Source: Aplysia californica
Taxonomy: Eukaryota; Mollusca; Gastropoda; Aplysiida; Aplysiidae
DNA: 64,000 bases
Reading direction: 5' to 3'
NCBI RefSeq assembly: GCF_000002075.1
Contig: NW_004797316.1
Location: 190,201-254,200, forward strand
In this document: positions 1 through 11,400 of the stretch, piece by piece
How positions within the stretch are numbered: the first letter of the stretch is position 1
Layout of the letters: every line of letters starts with the position of its first letter
Position numbers and translations under genes: made by a program
Notes under the pieces: model-generated
Told to the model about the DNA's origin: nothing
The model's input: the letters and a program-made list of their open reading frames with translations, nothing else
The model's database searches: none

Positions 1-947
1 GGGGGGGAGACTTCTGTAATATGATGAATATGATTGACAAATAAGGGAAATAATAATAATGGACTCAAGGAACAGATACGAATGATGGCACCTACATGTG
101 GTCTTGTAGCTACTGAGTGATATTCCTCTACCAGCGACCACTAGATCTATATGAGACAGTAGAATAGGGGGTAGGGTAGGGTTAGGTCTCTTCTTTATTG
201 TGTTTGTTGGGGTGGTCGCTCGTCACGGAAATCCTTCCTTTACCGATGATGACACTGGTGATGTGTGTTTTTGTCTTTTTGGGTGGTGGAAGGGAAGAAG
301 TCTTCCATTGTTTTGATTTAGCTTTCATTGTCAGGGTTCAAGATGTATCCATAATATAATTTATCCATGGTCTCAAGTGACACAAGTCTATTCCAAAGGT
401 TGTCTTCATCGGGAACCTGTGAACTCATCACACGGTGAAGTCGACACAGCTGAAAAACGTGTGGCGAGTTCACCCAAAAAAAGTATTTTTTAAAAAGTGA
501 ACTCGTCATACCACCTCCCCCGTAAGGCCTATAAAGCCACCAGCCATCTTGTACCATTTTAGATTTGATTTATTGCATACAGTAAGGACATTCACATTTT
601 TTACAGGTTTTATATTGCACCCAAAAATGTGTCCGTTTTTTCTTTAAAATTAATGTTGAAACAGAAAGGTTGATATGTGTATATTTTGATTCAATAAACT
701 CTGGTTTTGTATTTTTAAAATGTTATTAATTAAAGTTTTACATGTATGGGTTTGCCTGCCAATCCACGGTGAACTCGCCACACGTATATCACAAGTTGGA
801 GTATGTTGCGAAATCACTTAGGTATGTGACGACTTGTGACGACTTGTGACGAGTTTACTGGAAGCCTCTTCATCTTGTCTGAACTTTTGCAGCAGCAAAT
901 AGTCTAACCTGTCCAAAACGTTAGTTCTAGTTTTTGTATTTTTTTTT
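1..947. other. Non-coding repeat-like sequence, no gene seen
   Basis: A G-run begins the window. Two stretches with GTGAACTCGCCACACG-like words (419-475 and 768-790) lie about 350 bp apart, suggesting a decayed repeat. At 826-852 the ten-base unit GACGACTTGT repeats two to three times. No open frame resembles a protein. Confidence 0.4.
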
Positions 948-1290
948 ACGGCACTCGCAACTGCACAACATCATATGAGCCAAGGGGTGGATATCCATCA
1001 TGTCGTCAACAACTCACCTCTCTAGCCTCAACAGCTCAAGTCTGCTTCAACTATCAAGGCACCCCGGAAGTAGCAGTTCACAAGAGAGTGACAAACAAAC
1101 AAAAGAAGTAGAGGGAAAATGACGATAGTAAGGATGAGGAAAGAAAAAGCAGCAGTTCCCCCTTGTTGCGGCACAGTATGAGCATGTTATTGATAAATCA
1201 ACCCAATTCTACTGTGCATAAGAACATGTTAATATCTCCCCTTTGGGAATGGCTTAAAGACGCTTTGAAGCCAGTATAGCACTTGTCCAA
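948..1290 (-). repeat. Retroposon 3' end with GGCGCTC stem-loop tail (copy 1)
   Basis: Reads on the minus strand and ends in the tail related to GGCGCTCATATGACC...GAGCGCCGT. The body (AAGAAGTAGAGG, GATAGTAAGGAT, AAAAAGCAGCAGTTCCC and CCCCTTTGGGAA words) recurs in the same order at 30371-30720. Probably a SINE or a truncated LINE 3' end; no coding part is visible. Confidence 0.65.
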
Positions 1291-2631
1291 AACGGAATTG
1301 CTCGTGAGCCAGAAATGAATAGGCCTATGTTTTAGACGTTTTCTGTCTTGGACAGCGAAGAGGAATTTACGGGGAGGGGAGGGGTTTCCAGAGTGCCAGC
1401 AGGTATGTACAGCGGTGGGATCATACAATGGTCGCCTGTTGGTCTCTGATAATGGCATCTTTAATCTTACTTTTATCCATTGTCACCAGTGGTTCATAGT
1501 TGCATCTCATAGAACCACTGAATGACCAATTAAAAGAGAAATGATTGAACATTTCCATGTTTCCATCCTTAGCACCACCCATTGATGTAAAAATAACTGC
1601 CAAGCTTCCCGTGCATGTAACAATGAATCAAGGAACTTTTTTCTTGGCTGACTGTACAATCAGGGTGGCAGGCATAGAGGTCAAATTAATTAAACACGTA
1701 AAGCTTTCCAGAAAGATTTGTGTGCTGGAACTCCACTTGAGCACATTCATAATCGATAGTTGTGAGATATCACACCCACACCACTGTGACCATCTGCACA
1801 GCTTGGGATCCAGCTTTCAGCATGGGTGGGGTATACAACTACCCCAAGCTACACACCCCTCCCCCCCCCTTCCTCACCTGGCGGCATGGCGTAAAAGTTA
1901 GAGTTAGAGCTGATAGAACCAAACTTAAGACAGGTCAAAACCCTCCGAAGGGAAAGAATTTTTCTTTCCTTTTCAGGGTTGAGCAGGTTTTCTTTTTATA
2001 GAGGTAATTAATCAAGGGGGAAGTAGGGATATTTCATTAAATCATTATGACAGGTTTCTGTTAAGGCTGGTTCCACTGTATCTGCAGGTACCTCTTCCTT
2101 TCTTCCTGTCTGATGTCAGAAGCTGCAGAACCCATGGGGCTGAGACCTTTTTCATGTTCAAATAATCATGAAGACTGTTTTCAATGGACTCGTACCCTGT
2201 TTTCATACTAAGCTCTCTTACAATGACTCTTCTATTTTCTGAGTCAGGCCATGTTTTTCATGCTCCTCACATTTTTCTTCAATGATGATGGTCCCACGAC
2301 ACCCTGATCTTATTTGAATGGGATTCAGATTATAATTATTTCCTCATGCCAAGTGTTTACACAAAAGTGATGAGTCTTTCTGAAAGGTAAAAAATACATC
2401 CTGCAGCAGAACACCTCCATTGCTTTTTATACTCTGTCACATTTTTAAAATGTACACTGTGTTAAAATGTAAATACCTAGTTTCACAATGAGCTGATATT
2501 CTTAAAAATTTCGGGAATACTAATTCAATCAATCTTAAAAACGAAAAAAGCAACAGCAATACGGAAAGTTAATGTAACAGGTTTATTACCGACTTACAAG
2601 AGTGTTGGAGTGGTCTACAAAAGTAACACGA

Positions 2632-4300
2632 TCAGTAGCGCGTATGATGTCCTCTTGCATTGATGATGGCCTGACATCGTCGCCGCATGAAATCAGTCAA
2701 TCACTGTATTGCCTACTGAGGGATGTTATTCCGCCCAAAATGCAATGCTCTCTCAAGTTGAGGAAGTTTCTGACGCTGGTGTTGTCTACTTTGAATGCAG
2801 CGATGGAGCAAGTCCCATAGATAGATGCTCAATGGGATTCAAATCTGGTGAGTAGGAAGGCCACAGCTGAAGAACTTAGATGTTGTTTTCATGTAGGAAC
2901 TGGATGGTTAAACGAGCTCTATGCGCTTGGGCATTGTCATTCATAAAGGTTTGTCCCTGATTTTGAATGGCTGCAACGACGTGTTGCCAAAGAATTTCGT
3001 CAATGTATCTGTGTGCTGTCAAATTGCCACGAACAGTCACAAGTGGAGTCTTGTCATCTGCTGTAATTCCTACCCACACCATCACACTTTCATCACTAAA
3101 AGCTTTGGCCTGAATTTGGCATTGAGGAACGAACCTCTCATTTGGAATACGCGGAGAACATCTGGTTATTCCATACCTGGTGAGAGGATTCCCTGAAAAC
3201 AATCTGTGTACCCGAGAGCCTACCACTAGGCGAAGAATGGGAACAGGTGGCCGGAGAATACAGGGACCTCACCAAGGTCAAAATAAACATGGGCAGAGAC
3301 AGAAGAAATGTTGCGGCTGCCATCAACGAGAGCGATATCAATGAGATTGTTGACACAAACTCAAAAGCAGGGGATCCTATAATTTATACAGATGGTTCAA
3401 TGAAAAGAGATAGCCAGAGAAGTGGATGGGGATTTGTTGCATTTGCCAACAATAAAATCATACTCATACACAGGGCATCTGGAGCCTGCAGCAGGGCTAC
3501 ATCAAGTATGCGTATGGAAATTGAAGCCATCACGAAAGCACTTGATTGGATGACCCAAGATCGCCCCCACACAACCCATGCTGTTCTTATCACTGATTCC
3601 ATGTGTACCCTCAGAAGGATCGAAAAAGGTTTCCTGAGAACAGAATGGATTCAAGCTATTGAACCAACGCCTATACGATCGCTCACATGGATTTTCTGCC
3701 CTGGCCATGCAGGTATTAAGGGAAATGAAAAAGCCGACAGATTGGCTGGTGAGGCCACCTTAGTTGACAATACGGTTCAACCAGATAGGGTCGAGATCAT
3801 GAAATGTCTCTCTCGCCAGCTGACTGAGGAGGAGGATAGGGAGGCAGAGGCCAGTACTGCCGTGGAGAGGATGATGCTTTTGGGAATAAAAAAAGGAATC
3901 GGAAAATCTGGCATCCTTGCAGGAAAGAACAGAAGAACGTTCAACCAGATGTGCACTGGCACAATCAGTAGAGGGACCCTCGGCAACATTTTGGAGAGAG
4001 CAACGGAGCACCAATGGACATGTCCGGAGTGCAGGGATGTTGCTTCCTGAAAGAAGAACAAGAAGAACAAGAACGAGACCAACGTGAATATATTCTTGCC
4101 AATCAAGCCTGTTTCTGATGTTGTAGGGCGTCAATCTAATGGGGTGAGCTGGGCTTCTTGCTCGGAGTCCAAATTCCTTCAACAGTCTCAATACAGTTGT
4201 TTTTTTTATACTAGGTTGACAGGTCACATGTTGTTGTTCAACTCATCTCTGGTTTGTCTTGCTGTTTTGAAACGATACTGTATGCCGTAGATGCGACAGG
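2632..4300 (-). mobile_element. Tc1-like DNA transposon relic, split by a LINE fragment
   Basis: Minus-strand pieces match the Tc1 transposase in order. Near 4227-4085: TVLRLLKEFGLRARSP and RLTPYNIRNRLDWQEYI (helix-turn-helix end). Near 3220-2876: SRVHRLFSGNPLTRYG, ERFVPQCQIQAKAF and FMNDNAQAHRA (second catalytic Asp). Near 2875-2820: SYSPDLNPIEHL (catalytic Glu). Near 2690-2632: MRRRCQAIINARGHHTRY, then a stop. The stretch between the first two pieces is replaced by a LINE RNase H segment. In-frame stops (one at about 2875) and frame changes show it is dead. Terminal inverted repeats were not resolved. Confidence 0.85.
3225..4080 (+). mobile_element. LINE 3' fragment: RNase H domain, inserted in the Tc1 relic
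   Basis: An open frame from 3247 to 4050 (267 codons) has the four RNase H blocks of APE-type LINEs: IIYTDGSMKR (Asp), MRMEIEAITKAL (Glu), VLITDSMCTL (Asp) and FCPGHAGIKGNEKADRLAG. A cysteine pair (WTCPECRD) precedes the stop. An AAGAAC-rich tail (4047-4080) follows, then Tc1 sequence resumes. Endonuclease and RT are absent, as expected for a 5'-truncated insertion. It is of the I/Nimb type rather than a copy of the 47864-51668 LINE. The frame is intact, suggesting modest age. Confidence 0.8.
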
Positions 4301-4968
4301 GGTATAAAAAGATCCTCTCTTGGAGTAGTGAATAAATTTTCCATGATAGACTGACAGACATACTTGCTTTCTATACATGTACCATACGTGTACTACTGTT
4401 GTCATCACTATGTCAGACCCTTAACTTAATAATCAACTAGAGGTATACTCAAAACGTTTTTAAATCAAATTTCTACTATAAGGCCTAAGCTGTGGGGCAA
4501 TGCAATGATTCTAAAACTCACAGTGATTGAAGATGCTCGTTAGCAATAATGGAATGAACAAAAATTGGTAACTTCTCATTACTAGTTTTTTCTATTCAAG
4601 AATCAAAACAGCACTTCCTTTGAAATAATTGACTTTTCATCAACAGTCATAGTTTAGCTGAAAGTACAACCTCAAGATGGACAGACTAGAATTCGTTCTA
4701 TCATTGAATTTCTGTATCTTGGGGGGAACAATTCATGACAGATTTTTAAGAGTCAGACTGGCAATCAAAGTGAAACATGCACATTGCACAATATTATAAT
4801 AACAGATTTTGCAAAATAGGTAAGAAAGTAAAAATTTTGTTATTGTTGTCAATGTTTGTGTTTGTAACAATCCTCACCAACTTGAAAAGCAAAATTTCGG
4901 GCGTAACTGTGTCAAACCTAATAAGCGTTCACTTAGTCTGTCAGTGATTTCAAAAGGATGTATGTATA

Positions 4969-5014
<46 letters not shown>

Positions 5015-5488
5015 GAACTTGAATGTTACTTTTAGTAAACAGTACTGGTGGAATGACCCATATATATATATATATATATAATTATAATTATAATTGCTGC
5101 AAAAAATAAGTTTTCATTTCAATTTAAATTTTATGCTGTCCACATGATCTCAGATTATTTGTGATTGGTGTATACAAACGTAATTATTTTTTACATTTAA
5201 AGAATGTTTGTGGATGGAAGACCAGGTCCTTGATATCTTTTCTGCACCATCATTCATGGCTAGAGGAAGCTTGCAGCTCAAGTTTTGTCTGATAAATTTT
5301 CATAGTTTAATAATTCTATTAACCGACATAACCATGCAAGACTTCATTATTAGGGAGTAAGTGTGATGAAGTATTTGTTCATAAAAATACATGATTTTTG
5401 TCATTTATTCGAGCCTAGAGCCACCAGGGAGTGGGTACTATGAAAGTGAACCTTATTATCATATATCTACATATTTCCCTTTGATTAG
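4301..5488. other. AT-rich spacer or CRYM intron with TA microsatellites
   Basis: No coding exon recognised. It contains (TA)n tracts at about 4965-5010 and 5059-5082. CRYM's first exon was sought here and not found. A polypyrimidine stretch and AG at 5487-5488 form the acceptor of the first visible CRYM exon. Confidence 0.5.
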
Positions 5489-8400
5489 GTACTTTGCAAG
5501 CATGCCTGTCTACAGCAAAATTGATGATATCATTGTGACAAAAATGGTGTCCTTTTTCCCAAAGAACACTGATGTTCCAAGCCACAATGCTGTGATATTA
5601 GTATTTAGCACTAAGAATGGGCTAATGAGAGCGGTAAGTATGAATATGTTCCTTCCGTGTACTTGGCAGAATTTGGCTACTCATGTAACCTCTTAATTTA
5701 CTTTTTCTTTAGCCATGTCACTTTTCTCTTTTTTAACCCTATCCGTACGCCCTGGAGTCATTTTGTACCCCAGAGGTTGTATTCTTCACATTTTAGAAAA
5801 CCTCTAGTGCCAAGATCTCTTTGAAACTTTCAGTATTTCTCAAAAAATCATTTTGACAGACTGCTATGCAAAGCGTACACATCGGATTGACGAGTAAATT
5901 GCCTCTTTGGAAAGTGGTGGCACAGAGTTCCCCACGTCGTATGGATACGATAGTAAAACATGACATACGGATAGGGTTAAAACTGTTTTTGTTAACTCTG
6001 CGTGACCCAAATTTTGTTTCTGCTTTTTGAATAATGCATAATTTATGAGTGTTGAAAAGTTCAGATTAGCTAGTTTGTCATCATAAATAGCTTGAAAATT
6101 GCATTTCGACGATGTATCGAAAACTGAGAGAATGTGTTTGTGTTCCACCTGGAATCAAACATTAATTGGTATCCATGTGTTGGTTCAGTTGGTACTTTGG
6201 ATTTCTGAGTCTCATTCAGCAGGGGAGGAAGACTGGTATCGTCGAATTAGTCTTGTCTTAAAAGGAAACTGATGCTGGGTAAAGTTGCTACATCTGAGTG
6301 CTGCAATTATTTATTATGCACAGGGACTTTAAGGGACTGGGTAGCTGTGTTTGGCTCAACACAATTTGTGAAGAGAGCAAAGTGCCCCAGATAAAGCCCT
6401 CTTAATTTTCTCATCTATTAACCAAGTCATGCCTCCAAGATCTCATTGGTTATTCGTTTCGTTTTAATAGAATAAAAAGCAGTTGAAGTTTTTTTCAGGT
6501 CTTGGTGCCCCAGCGTAACAGCAATTGCTGAAACTGCATGAACCTCAGAGATTCATAATTTGGTCATATTTTTTTAAATTTCTCTTTGGAGTCAGCCATG
6601 CATGTCGGTGCATTAGCTTGTTGGACATATTAACTTTCTATTGAGAGCAAAGGGCGGGGGGGGGGGGGGGGGGGGGGGGCTTTGAAACAGGCACATATTT
6701 ACATTTGTTGGCTCTGCTTCTTTGGAAGTTGTCAATCATTTTAAAAAGATAAAAGTAGTATCCACATTTTCACAAGTCTGGCTTGACTGATCATTGTATT
6801 CTCTTTGACAAAACTGCATGGATTGCATTCCTTCTGTGCTTAAGCATGTGTATTCTTTTCATAAACCTGTTCCACCTGTTCCAGTGTGTGGCACAATCAG
6901 ATATAATGAATTTTTTCCTCTTAACAAAATAGGTGTGATACGATCCACCACATCTATATATTTGAAAACCTGATGTGGTTTTCACTGCTGGCCAAAGTAA
7001 AGTATTTTGGAGTTACGTGAAAAAAGTGACGCAAAATCTCTCCTTTCCTGCTCTCTAACCATATTCTTTCATCTACTTTCATCTCCACTTTCTGCCCCCC
7101 CCACCCCCCCCTTTTGGACTCCTAACTCTTTCTGCAGCCTTTCTACTGCTACTCCTTGGCTCCTTACTGCTGTCTTTCCTTTCTGCCGCACCCCTGATCT
7201 TATGGTAGGTAAGATCGAACACCTAGCATTCTTGTTGAAGGGCGAAAAAAATCTTGGAAGTCCTGTGTCAAGTTGCTCACATTAAAGATTCCTTGTTGGT
7301 CCTGAAATCGATAGGAGTAGGCTTCGGCAGCCATCCGTGAAAAATCCAAAATAAATTCCTACCAAACTGAAAATACTTGTCCCACGCACTCATAATCCCA
7401 TATGACCTTAAGCAGTTGAGAGCACTGTAAAACACTTCCCATTTAAAAAAAAAAAAGAAGAAAGTGCTCATTCCCTTAAAATAATCCCTGAGAAATACAT
7501 AGAAGCTCTTTTGACTTGTTACAACACTTTGATAATATTGCTTTATTTGTTATAAGCCCCACAGTCAAAATTGTCTGAGATGGCCACCCATTGTCGAGGA
7601 GGAAAGTGACTGTCTTACACAATGCCATTATAATAATGTAAAAAATGCACAAAGGGAAAAATGGGAAGTGGACATTTGTACAGGTGATTGTCTTTTACAG
7701 GTGGCTGTCAGAGCAGGTTTGACTACATGTAATCATTTGAGTTACCTTTGGTTCTTTTGAATTGTCAAGTAAAAAATATACTTGCAACCATTACTCAATA
7801 ATCATTCCCGTTACTTTCCTGTTTCTTTACTTTTACTCAGATATCATACTTTCCCCATAGTCTGCTAATCTAACAGAAATATAGATATCTATTTCTAGTT
7901 GTTCACTCGATGTGTTTTATTTATGAGGAGTGACGTTGACATATGCATCTGGTTTGAGCTAACAATCTTGATTGCAATGTAAAATACAATATAAACTGCG
8001 GAGATATTTCCTTCTGCATCTTGAAAAATAATTTGAACTCCAGATATCATTTGGAAAAATTAATAATAGATTTATAGTGGCTGCAGTTTTGAGTTACATT
8101 GGTCGCTTGCGAATAATGCAGCCTTTTCTTTACTTTTTCTCTCAGATCATGGATGGTGATGTCATTACACTGAAGCGCACAGCAGCGGCATCTGCAGTAG
8201 CCACAAAAGTAAATTTCATTTGGCAAATATATACATGCATGTGTCACAATGCAGTGGAATAAGGCGCTCGTCAATTTTCAGACACATGGAGTTATTGGTA
8301 TCGTCTTAAAGCTTGTCCATTTGTCTTGTTGTCAATGAAAAATAACCATCTATCTTGAATAGAAGTTGAGATATTTGCAATTAAAGGAGATGGGGGTCAC

Positions 8401-11400
8401 CTGGTTTCAGAGGTATAATTAGCAAGAAAGTGGCCGTCAAGTTTTGGTGACTTCTAAAGCTTGAGAGTCCTTAGAAACCAGGAATTTACATTTTTGTGCC
8501 ATTAATCAATTTTTTTCCTTTAAAATCCACGGGGAACGACGTTTTAAAAAAAATGGATATAAAAGGTGTATAGCCAAAAAACAAAATGCAATAAAAAGTG
8601 CCAAACAAGGGGTAAATAAAAGGCCGGTTTCGTCGATTTAGATCTAGTTGTTTTGACGAGCGCCTGATTTCACCATGATGTCTTACATATTAGGTCTATA
8701 GTTGTGTGTGTACTCACTTGTTAATGATGGGTGCTCATGTGTGGTCTTCTTTGTTTTTTGTTTTTTTGTTGTTTTTTTTTGGGGGGGGGGGGGTTGGTAT
8801 CATTTTTATACCTGTAAATCTGTTCCCAGTGAAATGTTGCCATTATCAGGCCAACTCACCATATGCTACAGCATGACAAGAAGGTGTTCTCAATAACAGT
8901 AAGAGGGCGTTGCAGTTGGGTTTCGACCAATAATGTTTTAGATTTGTAATCAATTTAGTAAACCAATAGAACCTGCTTGAATATGTCTTGTGTGCCATTC
9001 CGTTCAAGGACAGATAGAGCACTGAAATGGTCTTAACTTCTCATCCATTGATCAGTTATTGATTAAAGTGATTGGAAATGCCTTCAATAAAATACGAAGG
9101 TAAAGCTTTTAGCACATGAAGCATTCTATTGTCGTAAGTAAAATGAAATCGAATCCAATGTGATGTAAGTAATTTTTGTGGTTTTCAAATAAGACTTAAG
9201 GTTGTTACTGTTCCTGAATTCAGGACTGGGTTCCTAAACCCAGTGCCAACTACAATTTTATGCTGCTTATTCTTAAAGGGAACAACTGTAGTATGTTATC
9301 ACTGTTGTCAAAATGTACCCTCTATAAAGCAGGGGCAAACTGAGTAATTCATTCTTCTCAAATTTCTTGCGACAGGGAAGATTTATATTTATATCTCTGA
9401 AAGTCAGTTCTGTCTGTATTAGCTGGATGACACTCACCTCCTTTCTTTGTATGTGAAAATGTCTGGAAGAAACACTTATCTATGTGAAAATGTCTGGAAG
9501 AAACACTTTTCTGGGTAATTTTTAGCTGCCCCTTTACTAGATGCTTGTCAAAATTTATCCATCCATCTATATGTGAGAGATTTGTAACCTTGATTTAAGA
9601 CCATGAAAGCATTGAAGGTGTTTTCCAATTTGCCAAGAGGCTTTAGATTTTTTATGATCGGCCTTTGAAATGCTGAATTGCCTGGGTTTTGAAATATGGG
9701 TATTTGGGTTTCAGTTTCTGAATAAAATGCCATTACCTTTTGTTCTTTGCGTATTGTATCAAATGCTTTTTAAATGGAAGTGAGGAATAGCGTTTTACAT
9801 TTGTTATATTATAATCTTTATTTCTATTTTTTCTTTTTAGTATCTGACCAATGGGCAACCACATACTTTAGCCATTCTGGGCTCAGGAAGTCAGGCCCGA
9901 TCTCATTATGCTGCTATTTCCCACGTCTTCAAATTCCAGCAGGTAATTAACATTTAAGATTGTATCGTGTCTTATTCTCAGCAATATACATATAACACGG
10001 TTAGCTAGAATTCGTCGGGATTGGCCTCGGTAGTTCGAAGGATATCTTACAAACATAAAGAAGAGAAAAAGACGGGACTGTAGTCACAGTTCAACGGATG
10101 CCTGGTTTTGAGTCTTTTGTGATCAACCTGTCCAGTGTTATACTGTAGCTTATTTCAGAATTTGATTCAGACTTTTCTTTTCATGACATGAACCTAATGT
10201 TTTCATACCCCATGCTGAAAGTATATTATTTAGCATTATATTCCTCTCTTTGTTGGCATTGTGGAACTTTCAATTTTCCTCCTTGGCTGAGGACCCAGAC
10301 ACCAGGGCGCTGTCCTGGCTTAAGATCTCTTATACCTTTCTGATGTAAAGGTATGAGTTACCAGCCCTTATAAAAATTAACAGTACTACTGATAATGCTA
10401 TTTATGTTATGTGTTATGTTACATTCTGTGTTTCTTGAAAATGTTGTGCATTACAATTTGTTACTTTACACTTGACTCAACTAGGAAGCTCTCACGTGCA
10501 TTGTATTTCAGTGGTGCAGGCAAATAGTATTTTTCTGATTGGGTTGTTTGATGAAGGTCTCTATACCCATGACATTTTTTAAACAAGGGTCATATGTTTC
10601 TACCTAAATTAGCTGTATAATTAATTCTAGAGTTTTAACAGCATTTAAAAAATGTATTTCCAGTGTGGGATTTGGTCAGAGGAGATTTAATGTAAACAGG
10701 CATAAAGTTAACTGTGTTTTGCACAGTATTTTATAGCCTATATATTTTTTCCCAAATGCAGGTGAACATCTGGAATCATCGATCGGCCGGTGCTGAGGCT
10801 CTGGCCAAGGAAATTGGTCCCACAGCCCAGGCATTTGCCAGTGTAGAAGATGCTGTGAGAGATGCTGATGTCATTGTCACAGTGACAAGCTCTGACAAGC
10901 CTGTGTTGAAAGCAGAATGGGTCAAACCAGGAGCACATATTAATGGTGAGGACTTGTAGTGTGTGAGAACTTTACAATGCGCTCATTTTTAAGGTGGTTA
11001 CCCCTGTTTTGGGAGAATATAGAAGGATGGCTGGAGGATGCAAGACTGACAAATGTCATATATTGCTATTGGGCATTTGTCAGAGTCTTACACCCAGATA
11101 TCGAGACGAAGAAAGAGGTGGTGAACTTGGCGTCAAGGTGTTAAGAAAGAAGCAGAAATAGAAACAATATTGATACTACTAAAGATTGAGGGAAAGGAGA
11201 GATGATGAAAGTGGGTATTCTGGAAAGGAAAGAAGGATGTCATACATTACTGAATATTGCACATAAAGATCAGGAGCTCAGAAGCCCAGGTGCTTTATTT
11301 CATACTTATGCAGTTATGCATCTTTGTCTATGTGCAGTGGGTTTGTTTTTAATCTCTTCTACCCAATTGGAGGTTGTTTGGATGTGACGATTACAAAACA

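Noticed and set aside
165-187. Telomere-like GGGTAGGGTAGGGTTAGG
   Set aside because: Only three irregular units, next to ordinary sequence; no tandem array.
2602-3196. Plus-strand frames of 72-91 codons
   Set aside because: Antisense to the Tc1 transposase relic.
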